A stretch of 7,999 nucleotides of DNA from an uncultured Flavobacteriaceae bacterium (GTDB lineage: Bacteria > Bacteroidota > Bacteroidia > Flavobacteriales > Flavobacteriaceae), in assembly GCA_947311745.1 (NCBI GenBank), contig CAMZLT010000229.1:1-7999 (forward strand), written 5' to 3'. The notes beneath the pieces were generated by a model. The model did not search any database and was not told where the DNA came from. It saw nothing but the letters and a program-made list of their open reading frames with translations. A program made the position numbers and the translations under genes. This document shows positions 1 to 6,350 of the stretch, in pieces (position 1 is the first letter of the stretch; every line of letters starts with the position of its first letter).

Positions 1-134
1 CATCAATTATCGAAAAAACAGGAGCAACTTCTATGAAAGATATGGGTAAAGTTATGGGGATGGCATCTAAAGAACTAGCAGGAAAAGCCGATGGTAAAGC
101 TATTTCTAATGTAGTAAAAGAATTGTTGGGGTAA
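1..134 (+). CDS. GatB/YqeY domain protein, C-terminal end (partial)
   Basis: Only the last 43 codons are in the window: the first complete codon is at 3 and the TAA stop at 132-134. The visible peptide contains MKDMGKVMGMASKEL followed by AGKADGKAISNVVKELLG. This matches the typical end of the YqeY-like family, where a 'DMGKVMG' segment is followed by a Gly-Lys-Ala-Asp-Gly turn and a final helix ending in VK-x-x-L. The family is homologous to the tRNA-binding tail of GatB, the amidotransferase subunit that acts on mischarged Glu/Asp-tRNA. Stand-alone YqeY proteins are about 150 residues long and their exact role is not settled. The next gene begins at the base after the stop, so the two are probably co-transcribed. 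The family call is firm for so short a fragment; nothing can be said about the rest of the protein. Confidence 0.85.
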   Translation, partial: SIIEKTGATSMKDMGKVMGMASKELAGKADGKAISNVVKELLG

Positions 135-1079
135 ATGAATTTTAGAAAATATAAATTCACCTATCAACTGTTTAATTTGTTTAAACGAAAGCAGTTAAAA
201 TATAATATTCCATATTATAAAAAATACGGATTAAACAAAAAATACTTTTCATCAATATCTAGTGAAGATTTTGTAAATATAGATTCTCCTCTAAATTTAT
301 ACGATTCAATAGATTCTAATGACGAAATATCTAAAAATCCTAATTTTGATTCTTTAAAGAATAGTGTAAAAACAAGTGTGCTTGATTGGTCTAAAAAAGG
401 ATATGTTATTTTAGAAAATTTCTTTACAGAACAAGAAATTGATTTATGTAACAAAGAGATTGAAAAATTTTTGAAAGAAGGTAAGGTAAAGTTTAAATAT
501 AATAGTAAAATTATGTTTGCATTTCGCCAATCTAAAATTTTAAAAAGTATGGGTAATGATAAGCGATTGCTTAAAATTTTAAGCATGCTTATGAATAAAA
601 AAGTTAATCTCTTTCAAAGTATTAATTTTATTAAAGGGAGTCAACAACGAACACATTCCGATTCAATACACATGACAACTTTTCCGTATGGAAATCTTAT
701 AGCCGTTTGGGTCGCTTTAGAGGATATTGATAGTACGGTTGGACCATTACATTATTATCCGGGTTCACATAAATTACCATACGTGCTAAATAGAGATTAT
801 GATAATGTTGGTTCAAAATTTAAATTAGGGAATAAAACGTATGCTGATTATGAGGATCAAATTGAAAAGATTGTTGGTGAAAATAATTTAAAAAAGAAAG
901 TTTTTTTAGCAAAAAAAGGAGATGTTTTGATTTGGCATGCAAATCTTTTACATGGTGGTGAAAAGGTGATAAATACGCATGGAACTAGAAAAAGTATGGT
1001 GTTTCATTATTATACAAATGATGCAATATGTTTTCATGAAATAACGCAACGTCCAACATTAAAAATGTATACCAAATAA
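135..1079 (+). CDS. Phytanoyl-CoA dioxygenase (PhyH) family Fe(II)/2-oxoglutarate oxygenase, substrate unknown
   Basis: This 314-residue protein has the PhyH fold signature. The core starts near residue 85 with WSKKGYVILENFFTEQEI, the usual opening strand and helix of the family. The iron-binding HxD is H174/D176 in QRTHSDSIHM. A family-typical GPLHYYPGSHKLPYV follows at 203-217. The distal histidine is probably H273 in HANLLHGG, and R285 in TRKSMVF is the likely 2-oxoglutarate carboxylate contact. All residues needed for catalysis therefore seem present. Residues 1-80 are a Lys/Asn/Ser-rich extension outside the core domain with no signal peptide, so the protein is probably cytoplasmic. PhyH-family enzymes hydroxylate or halogenate very varied small molecules, and nothing here identifies the substrate. 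The ATG abuts the stop of the upstream yqeY-like gene, suggesting translational coupling. The gene converges on the minus-strand operon with a 31-bp spacer. Confidence 0.82.
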   Translation: MNFRKYKFTYQLFNLFKRKQLKYNIPYYKKYGLNKKYFSSISSEDFVNIDSPLNLYDSIDSNDEISKNPNFDSLKNSVKTSVLDWSKKGYVILENFFTEQEIDLCNKEIEKFLKEGKVKFKYNSKIMFAFRQSKILKSMGNDKRLLKILSMLMNKKVNLFQSINFIKGSQQRTHSDSIHMTTFPYGNLIAVWVALEDIDSTVGPLHYYPGSHKLPYVLNRDYDNVGSKFKLGNKTYADYEDQIEKIVGENNLKKKVFLAKKGDVLIWHANLLHGGEKVINTHGTRKSMVFHYYTNDAICFHEITQRPTLKMYTK

Positions 1080-1110
1080 ATTAAAAACATTTATGTTAAT
1101 TTGATAAAAA

Positions 1111-2484
1111 CTAATCACCACATCCACCACAAGAACTACAACTGCTACACGAACTGCATGAACTGCATGAACTACATGATGTGTCATAATGGTTTCCAGT
1201 AGAAGAATTTTTAATAATATGTCGTACTAACGGAATAAACGCAGTAGAAAGAGCATAGACACCAATTAAAAAATAATTCCAATCTGAATTTTCTAATTTT
1301 TTAGCACCTGTAATGATTTTGTCTTTATAATATTTTGGAATGGTAGTTTTTACCATTAAAAAAGTTAATTGATGTAAATGAAAAATTATGATTATAGCTA
1401 GAATAAAAAGAATTACTGCTATTATTGTAATTGGTTTCCCTCTAAAATATCCTGTGAGTAACCGTAAAAGACCATACTCAAAAAGAAAACCCAAAACAAA
1501 AAAATTGAAGTAATATAAAATAGAAAATTTTTTAGATTTTATAATATGTTTTTGCAATGCATCTAAACTGCTTGTTATGTTTGTAAAAACGGGTTTTGTA
1601 ATTAATTGGCGTAATAATGATGGATAAAATGTTTTGCCAATTTCTTTTGAAGTATTAATTACTTGCTCTTGTTCAATAGTGTACTGCTTTTCTGTTTTTC
1701 TATTAAAATCCAAATGTTTCGTTTCGTAAGTAACAATGGTACGATTATTAATTAATGTGCTTACAACACCATGAATAGAATTGGCAATGTTTTGCGTTTT
1801 TAAATAGACCATTTCTATAGGTTCTAAATTAAAAATAAAACTATTTTTATCAAATTTATTTAGAATATTTTTTAGAACAAGTCTATTTATTATTTTTAAC
1901 AATATAAAAACAATAAAGATAGCTATAAGGTAACTTTTCATAAAAAACGGATTTTTTATAGAAAGATAAATAGGTTTCATTAACTCTAACAAAGGAATTG
2001 TAATAACTGCAAAAAAAAGTAAACTTAATAAGATAAACGTTCGTAATTTTATCGGTGCTTTGGGTAGGTTTAAACTATCAAAAATAGTATTCTTATCCCA
2101 AATATCTGTTGGTTGGTTACCAAAAGTACTGCGATATAGATTTTTAGTTTTTGTTTTGGCTTCTTTAAATTTATTAAATTCCGTTTTGTTACGTGTTGAC
2201 GGAATATGTTGAATTTTTTTCTTTAATAAAGTGCAAAAAACATTATACGATTTTGTAAATATTAAATGTTGGTGCCACACAATATCTACAATTTCCGAAG
2301 GCGATACCATTACATCATTTGTGGCAGCCAAATACATAAATTTTTTGTATTCTAAAATGGCTTTGATGGTAAAATTTTTAGTCCAATAGTTTTCTTTAGC
2401 TAATCTGGTTGCAAAATCATAGTCACCTGTTTCTTGTGTATCAAATTTAAATTCTGTTATTTCTTTCCAAAGTAATTTATCCAT
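1111..2484 (-). CDS. Multi-spanning membrane protein with GRDP-like N-terminus, TIGR04222-like region and Cys-Ser-Ser repeat tail
   Basis: This is a 457-residue protein of unknown function. The N-terminal 140 residues are soluble. They carry a VDIVWHQHLIFTKSY motif (66-80), resembling the 'D-x-x-W-H-x-H-L' segment of glycine-rich-domain proteins (DUF1399/GRDP-like). Hydrophobic segments lie near 149-169 and 183-203. A soluble region of about 110 residues follows, opening with LEPIEMVYLKTQ (220-231), which resembles the TIGR04222 domain found next to Cys-rich low-complexity tails. Further hydrophobic segments are near 321-343 and 351-377, with a weaker one near 403-423. The tail has seven cysteines at strict three-residue spacing (C437 to C455) and ends GGCGD. 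If all five segments span the membrane, the tail would be periplasmic; if the last does not, it is cytoplasmic. The start is ATG, 9 bp after the stop of the small gene upstream, so it is probably the last gene of the operon. Domain names are from memory of motifs; function unknown. Confidence 0.75.
   Translation of the reverse strand: MDKLLWKEITEFKFDTQETGDYDFATRLAKENYWTKNFTIKAILEYKKFMYLAATNDVMVSPSEIVDIVWHQHLIFTKSYNVFCTLLKKKIQHIPSTRNKTEFNKFKEAKTKTKNLYRSTFGNQPTDIWDKNTIFDSLNLPKAPIKLRTFILLSLLFFAVITIPLLELMKPIYLSIKNPFFMKSYLIAIFIVFILLKIINRLVLKNILNKFDKNSFIFNLEPIEMVYLKTQNIANSIHGVVSTLINNRTIVTYETKHLDFNRKTEKQYTIEQEQVINTSKEIGKTFYPSLLRQLITKPVFTNITSSLDALQKHIIKSKKFSILYYFNFFVLGFLFEYGLLRLLTGYFRGKPITIIAVILFILAIIIIFHLHQLTFLMVKTTIPKYYKDKIITGAKKLENSDWNYFLIGVYALSTAFIPLVRHIIKNSSTGNHYDTSCSSCSSCSSCSSCSSCGGCGD
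1114..1176 (-). repeat. Seven imperfect 9-bp repeats encoding Cys-Ser-Ser/Cys-Gly-Gly tail
   Basis: Read on the minus strand, the last 21 sense codons of the membrane protein gene form seven consecutive 9-bp units, each starting with a Cys codon (TGT or TGC). Five units encode Cys-Ser-Ser, then one Cys-Gly-Gly and a final Cys-Gly-Asp before TAG. Cys codons alternate between TGT and TGC, and Ser codons vary among AGT, TCA, TCG, AGC and TCT. The array is therefore conserved at protein level rather than being a fresh perfect duplication. The 9-bp period could still allow copy-number change by slippage. Confidence 0.9.
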
Positions 2485-2493
2485 TATGTATGT

Positions 2494-2877
2494 TTATCTA
2501 AATTTTAAAGCACTTAAACTTGCGATAGAATCGCATATTTTAACTTGTAGAATCGCATTTTTATCTTTCGAATAATAATCAATATGGTATTTTCGGCAAG
2601 GTTTGTTTTTTGTTTGACTTTTTGAAAAATCAATATTTCCTTCCAATAAAATAGTATTGATAAACGTGCTATCTATTGTTTTAGTAGCTATTTGTTTTTG
2701 TAATGCAGCAGAATATTCTATATTTTTTTCGCGAATTATTTTTAAAACACGTTCGTTAGGAAACCAAGTACATTTTGATTTTTTTTTGTTTAGTGTAAAA
2801 TTTAAAATTAGCAATCCGATGGCTAATCCGATACCGAAAAATTTAAAACGGTATAGTAAGTCTTTATCAATTTTCAT
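2494..2877 (-). CDS. Small membrane-anchored protein, DUF4258-like
   Basis: This 127-residue protein has one hydrophobic segment near its N-terminus (about 13-29, FFGIGLAIGLLILNFTL), followed by a basic KKKSK stretch. The flanking charges make the orientation uncertain. The rest (36-127) is soluble: an NERVLKIIREK helix, then an IDSTFINTILLEG segment, then a beta-rich end with FSKSQTK and KPCRKYHIDY. Cysteines are C36, C94 and C115. The pattern resembles small flavobacterial proteins, which I recall being annotated as DUF4258-containing and encoded beside alanine dehydrogenase. The function is unknown. There is no lipobox, since C36 is not preceded by a lipoprotein-type signal. The gene sits 10 bp downstream of the alanine dehydrogenase-like gene and 9 bp upstream of the Cys-repeat membrane protein gene, which supports co-transcription with both. 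The gene call is secure; the DUF name is moderately so. Confidence 0.7.
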   Translation of the reverse strand: MKIDKDLLYRFKFFGIGLAIGLLILNFTLNKKKSKCTWFPNERVLKIIREKNIEYSAALQKQIATKTIDSTFINTILLEGNIDFSKSQTKNKPCRKYHIDYYSKDKNAILQVKICDSIASLSALKFR

Positions 2878-2887
2878 TAAATTGGGT

Positions 2888-4087
2888 TTAAAATAATAGT
2901 AAGTTTAAATCTCTAAAAGGTAAGTCAAACCATTGCGAAACGGTTTTGTTTGTAGATATTCCTCGGTAAAAATACAAGCCTTTTTGTAGGCTTTTATCGA
3001 AACGTATGGCGTTTTCAATTCCTCCTTCTTCTGCAATATTTAATAAATACGGAGTTAAAATATTGCTAATAGAAAAGGTTGCTGTTCGCGAATATCTTGA
3101 CGGAATATTTGGTACACAATAATGGATAACATCGTTTTTAATAAAAGTAGGGTTGCTATGTGTGGTAACTTCGGAAGTTTCAAAACATCCACCACGATCA
3201 ATACTTACATCTACAATTACCGAACCTGGTTTCATTTGTTCCACCATATTCTCGGTAACTATAATTGGTGTTCGGTCTTTTCCTCGTAAAGCTCCGATAG
3301 CAACATCGCAACGCATTAGTGCTTTTTGTAAATATTTTGGTTGTAACGTTGAGGTATAAACCGATTGCCCTAAAACTTGTTGAATTCTACGTAATTTAGA
3401 TAAGGAATTATCAAATATTTTAATATTTGCACCAATTCCTAAGGCAGAACGAGCGGCAAATTCGCCAACAGTTCCTGCTCCGATAATTACTACTTCGGTT
3501 GGTGGAACACCGCTAATATTCCCCAAAAGTAAGCCGTTTCCTTGGTTAGAATTGCTCATTAATTCCGATGCGATTAAGATAGAGGCAATTCCTGCAATTT
3601 CGCTAAGCGATTTTACAATAGGATATATGCCATGTTCATCTTTAATAAAATCAAAAGCTAAGGCTGTAATCCGTTTGGTTGCTAAGGCTTTAAAATAGGC
3701 TTTGCTTTGTGTTTTTAATTGTAATGCCGAAATTAAAACTGCTTGTGGATGCATCATTTTAATTTCTTGAATAGTTGGTGGTTCTACCTTTAAAATTATG
3801 GTACAAGCAAAAACTTCTTCTACACTATACGATACTTTTGCTCCAGCTTCGGAATATTCTTTATCTAAAAAATTAGATAAATCTCCAGCACCACTTTCTA
3901 CCACCACACGATGTCCGCTATTTACTAATGCAGCAACGGCATCAGGAGTTAAAGAGATACGTCTTTCTTCCAAACAAGTCTCTTTAGGAATACCTATAAA
4001 TAATTCGCCTTTTTGCCTTTTTATTTCAAGCATTTCTGGTTTAGGAAGCAGTTCTTCTTTGCTAAATGGACTAAATTGTGGTGTCAT
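2888..4087 (-). CDS. ald: Alanine dehydrogenase / PNT family protein (Ald-like, His-to-Gln variant)
   Basis: Family members oxidatively deaminate L-alanine to pyruvate and ammonia with NAD+. The 399-residue protein has the N-terminal PNT signature GIPKE (32-36) and ERRISLTP (41-48), with R43 matching the substrate-binding arginine of Ald. K100 in IILKVEPP matches the pyruvate-contacting lysine. The nucleotide-binding domain shows GAGTVGEFAA (203-212), with D226 at the end of the second strand, favouring NAD over NADP. The VDVSIDRGGC segment (292-301) contains the usual catalytic aspartate position (D297), and HYCVPNIPS follows at 322-330. Two oddities: the protein has about 28 extra N-terminal residues compared with ~370-residue Ald enzymes, and the position usually held by the active-site histidine (Ald 'YLHLA') is Q123 in SALQLK. 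It is not a transhydrogenase alpha subunit in context, as no pntB lies nearby. Its ATG overlaps the tsaE stop (ATGA), implying coupling. The family is sure; the exact reaction is less so. Confidence 0.82.
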   Translation of the reverse strand: MTPQFSPFSKEELLPKPEMLEIKRQKGELFIGIPKETCLEERRISLTPDAVAALVNSGHRVVVESGAGDLSNFLDKEYSEAGAKVSYSVEEVFACTIILKVEPPTIQEIKMMHPQAVLISALQLKTQSKAYFKALATKRITALAFDFIKDEHGIYPIVKSLSEIAGIASILIASELMSNSNQGNGLLLGNISGVPPTEVVIIGAGTVGEFAARSALGIGANIKIFDNSLSKLRRIQQVLGQSVYTSTLQPKYLQKALMRCDVAIGALRGKDRTPIIVTENMVEQMKPGSVIVDVSIDRGGCFETSEVTTHSNPTFIKNDVIHYCVPNIPSRYSRTATFSISNILTPYLLNIAEEGGIENAIRFDKSLQKGLYFYRGISTNKTVSQWFDLPFRDLNLLLF

Positions 4088-4491
4088 TTTATTATTAATT
4101 TTCTAGTATCCATATCTAAAATAGTAATATGAATTTCTGTTCGGTTTAAAGGTAGTAAATTTTTTACATTTTCAGGCCATTCTGCCAAACACCAAGCATT
4201 TTTTTCAAAATATTCGTCTAATCCTATTTCAAAAGCTTCTTGTTCGTTTTCTATTCGATAAAAATCAAAATGAAAAACAGTTTGGTCATCATCGGACATA
4301 TACTCGTTAACTATTGAAAATGTTGGTGAGCTTACCGTATCGTGTACACCTAATTGTTTTACTATTTCTTTAATTAAGGTTGTTTTTCCGCTTCCCATTT
4401 CGCCAAAAAACAATATATTTTTAGATGTGCTAGTTTCTAAAATTTTAGTTGCGATTGCAGGAAGTTCTGTGATTGTATATTCTAAATGCAT
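4084..4491 (-). CDS. tsaE: tRNA threonylcarbamoyladenosine biosynthesis ATPase TsaE
   Basis: TsaE (YjeE) is the small cytoplasmic ATPase that works with TsaB and TsaD to make N6-threonylcarbamoyladenosine at position 37 of ANN-decoding tRNAs. The 135-residue length is normal for the family. The Walker A loop is FGEMGSGKTTL (29-39), with K36 the phosphate-binding lysine. SSPTFSIVNEY (54-64) is the conserved switch-like PTF segment. FHFDFYRIE (73-81) supplies the Walker-B-type aspartate D76 and the family HxDxYR pattern. The conserved CLAEWPEN (101-108) near the C-terminus contains the E104/W105 pair. The ATG directly follows the aroB TAG stop with no intervening base, and its own TGA overlaps the start of the alanine dehydrogenase-like gene, so translation of all three is probably coupled. 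All diagnostic motifs are intact. Confidence 0.95.
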   Translation of the reverse strand: MHLEYTITELPAIATKILETSTSKNILFFGEMGSGKTTLIKEIVKQLGVHDTVSSPTFSIVNEYMSDDDQTVFHFDFYRIENEQEAFEIGLDEYFEKNAWCLAEWPENVKNLLPLNRTEIHITILDMDTRKLIIK

Positions 4492-5565
4492 CTATTTTAA
4501 ATAAAAATCTAAGGATTTGTTAATTAATTCTTTAGAAACGGTACAGTTTATTTTACAGTTTCCTATGGTGTCTAGCAAGGTAAATAAAATAATTCCGTTG
4601 TTGTTTTTTTTGTCGTGTTTCATTAATTCATGGAAACTTTCAATGTCTTTTTCACTAAAAGACACCTTTTTAAATAGCTGCGTTATTACTTTTTTTAATG
4701 CCATTAATTCTTTTTCAGGAAAGTTACATTCTTGCATAGAAATATACGATTCTGCTATTAATCCAATTGCAATTGCTTCGCCATGACGTAGATTTTCTTT
4801 GTTGTCGTTTTCTAAAAAGTAGGTTTCTATTGCGTGACCAATGGTATGTCCGTAATTTAAAATTTTACGTAAATTTTGTTCGGTAGGATCGGTTAAAACA
4901 ATTTCATTTTTTATCTCAATAGAACGATAAATCCATTTTTGGATGGTTTTTTCGTTAAACGAACTGTTTTCTTGCATAGATTTCCATAAATCGGCATCGT
5001 AAGTTAGTGCATATTTAATGACTTCGGCTAAACCAGAATGTAATTCTAATTTTGGTAAGGTTTTTAGATATGAAAAATCTACTAGTAACAATTCAGGGTT
5101 TACAAACAAGCCAATTTGATTTTTTAAATTGTTAAAATCCACGCCTGTTTTTCCGCCAATCGAAGCATCTACCATGCCTAAAAGCGATGTAGGAATATTT
5201 ATAAACCGTATACCTCTTTTAAAAGTTGCCGCTACAAAACCGCCTAAATCGGTTACCATTCCTCCTCCGATATTGATTAAAATACTTTTTCTATCGGCAT
5301 TTAATCTGGTTAGTTCTTGCCAAACTTTAGAGCAAGTTTCTAAGTTTTTATGATTTTCTCCTGAAGGAATTTCAATAACATTATAGTCTAAATGTAACGG
5401 AAATTTACTCAAAAAAACAGGTAAACAATTCGCTTTAGTGTGCGAATCTACCAAAATAAATACGGTAGAGTAGGAGTTGGTTTTAAAAAAAGTTTCTAAA
5501 GCCAAATAGGTTTTACTTTCAAAATAAATAGTGTAGTCTTTTGCTGTAATTTCTTTAAATTCCAT
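4492..5565 (-). CDS. aroB: 3-dehydroquinate synthase AroB
   Basis: AroB is the second enzyme of the shikimate pathway. It converts DAHP to 3-dehydroquinate using NAD+ and a divalent metal in the cytoplasm. The 357-residue length is typical. The NAD-binding glycine-rich turn is NIGGGMVTDLGGFVA (98-112). It is followed by the highly conserved FKRGIRFINIPTSLLGMVD (115-133) and ASIGGKTGVD (134-143). The metal ligands are E181 in GLAEVIKYA, H240 in LNYGHTIGHAIE (H244 is also in the active site) and H261 in LRHGEAIAIG. The ATG lies 12 bp after the trmH stop, and the gene abuts tsaE downstream. No other aromatic-pathway gene is in the window, so the location gives no pathway clustering. An in-frame, full-length, apparently active enzyme. 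Confidence 0.96.
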   Translation of the reverse strand: MEFKEITAKDYTIYFESKTYLALETFFKTNSYSTVFILVDSHTKANCLPVFLSKFPLHLDYNVIEIPSGENHKNLETCSKVWQELTRLNADRKSILINIGGGMVTDLGGFVAATFKRGIRFINIPTSLLGMVDASIGGKTGVDFNNLKNQIGLFVNPELLLVDFSYLKTLPKLELHSGLAEVIKYALTYDADLWKSMQENSSFNEKTIQKWIYRSIEIKNEIVLTDPTEQNLRKILNYGHTIGHAIETYFLENDNKENLRHGEAIAIGLIAESYISMQECNFPEKELMALKKVITQLFKKVSFSEKDIESFHELMKHDKKNNNGIILFTLLDTIGNCKINCTVSKELINKSLDFYLK

Positions 5566-5577
5566 ATTACAAAAATA

Positions 5578-6249
5578 CTATAATGAATTTAGATAACGTG
5601 CCATAATTACGTCAATATTTTTAATACTTTTTTGTAACCATTGTAATGTAATTTCGTTTTTTTCGGTTTCGGATAATTGCCATTTTATAGTCGATTTGCG
5701 TATTTTTTCGGTTACATTTTGTAAAATAATAGCTGCAGCTACCGAAACATTTAGGCTTTCGGTAAAGCCATACATCGGAATTTTTACAAAACCATCTGCT
5801 TGATTCATAACCAAATCCGATACACCAGCTTTTTCAACACCAAATACAAAAGCCGATTTTTTTGTAATGTCAAAATCGTTTATATAACACGAATCGTTGT
5901 GAGGTGTTGTTGCAATTATTTGATATCCTTTGCTTCGTAAGGTATCTATACAATTTTGCGTATTGTGTTCTAAACCATCGTAATTGTGAAAATCCAACCA
6001 TTTTTGCGAACCTTTTGCAACTTGATTAGACATATAGCTTACATACTTATTTTCAATAACATGTACATCTTGTATGCCAAAAATATCACAACTTCTAACA
6101 ATAGCACTTTGGTTGTGTTTTTGGTATAAATCCTCTAATACAACAGTAAAATGCTTGGTGCGTTCTTGTAAAATATTGGTAAATTTTTTTATACGGTTTT
6201 CGGTTACTAAAGGTGTTAAATAGGTAATTTTCTTTTCTAGTTCTGTCAA
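5578..6249 (-). CDS. trmH: tRNA (guanosine(18)-2'-O)-methyltransferase TrmH (SpoU family), TTG start
   Basis: TrmH transfers a methyl group from SAM to the ribose 2'-OH of G18 in the tRNA D-loop. The 223-residue protein shows the three SPOUT motifs. Motif 1 is HNQSAIVRSCDIFG (45-58), with R52 the probable catalytic arginine. Motif 2 is FVFGVEKAGVSD (134-145), and motif 3 is IPMYGFTESLNVSVAAAI (157-174), forming the SAM-binding trefoil knot. The N-terminal TENRIKKF and RTKHFTVVLED segments and the long C-terminal helical part favour TrmH over the rRNA enzyme RlmB. The reading frame begins at TTG (6247-6249): an in-frame TAA lies only four codons upstream, and the next Met is residue 73, inside the domain. 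The N-terminus begins at the distance from TENR that I recall in flavobacterial homologues, supporting this rare start. It is the first gene of the minus-strand operon. Confidence 0.9.
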   Translation of the reverse strand: MTELEKKITYLTPLVTENRIKKFTNILQERTKHFTVVLEDLYQKHNQSAIVRSCDIFGIQDVHVIENKYVSYMSNQVAKGSQKWLDFHNYDGLEHNTQNCIDTLRSKGYQIIATTPHNDSCYINDFDITKKSAFVFGVEKAGVSDLVMNQADGFVKIPMYGFTESLNVSVAAAIILQNVTEKIRKSTIKWQLSETEKNEITLQWLQKSIKNIDVIMARYLNSL

Positions 6250-6350
6250 AATAAAAGGTTAAATATTCAGCTACGAAAATAAACATTTTTTATTCTTTAG
6301 TTACAGTACAATTTCTTTTTGTATTTTTATTTTTTTTAAATTGATATGTA
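6250..6350. promoter_or_regulatory. Divergent intergenic region, presumed promoters of trmH operon and mqo
   Basis: This 101-bp spacer separates the minus-strand six-gene unit from the plus-strand mqo gene and is the only large gap in the window, so both promoters should be here. It is very AT-rich, with a long T-rich tract on the plus strand (6312-6337) just before mqo. I found no convincing pair of Bacteroidota promoter boxes (TTTG near -33 and TAnnTTTG near -7). The closest -7-like sequence on the minus strand is TATTTTCG (6276-6283) with no matching -33 box. No operator palindrome or riboswitch is visible. The promoter role is inferred from gene orientation. Confidence 0.45.

Noticed and set aside
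215..586. 123-codon open frame on the minus strand inside the PhyH-family gene
   Set aside because: Antisense shadow of a gene with clear catalytic motifs; low-complexity Ser/Leu/Phe-rich product typical of reverse-reading AT-rich coding DNA.
1080..1110. Weak inverted repeat AACAT-TT-ATGTT (1086-1097) in the 31-bp convergent spacer, as a possible shared terminator
   Set aside because: The stem is at most 5 AT-rich pairs with a 2-base loop, and only the minus-strand side has a short T-run. Too weak to call; some termination signal is expected here, but I cannot identify it.
2888..4087. Possibility that the ald-like gene is a transhydrogenase alpha subunit (pntA)
   Set aside because: The C-terminal HYCVPNIPS and VDVSIDRGGC segments fit alanine dehydrogenase better, the PntA-type 'WPAQNPE' segment is absent, and no pntB-like membrane subunit is adjacent.
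3153..4106. Plus-strand open frames at 3153-3359 and 3798-4106 opposite the alanine dehydrogenase-like gene
   Set aside because: Antisense to a well-supported gene, with no recognisable domain and no spacing consistent with a plus-strand operon.
5570..5577. Minus-strand TATTTTTG just before aroB, an exact match to the Bacteroidota -7 box TAnnTTTG
   Set aside because: No TTTG -33 box lies at the right distance upstream, the start point would fall at or next to the aroB ATG, and such strings arise easily in AT-rich DNA. The 12-bp gap to trmH fits an operon without its own promoter.
6095..6286. 63-codon minus-strand frame with an ATG at 6286, overlapping the trmH N-terminus in another frame
   Set aside because: It encodes no recognisable motif, and its translation is an out-of-frame reading of the trmH sequence. 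It would only matter if trmH were frameshifted, and trmH motifs are intact in the TTG-started frame.
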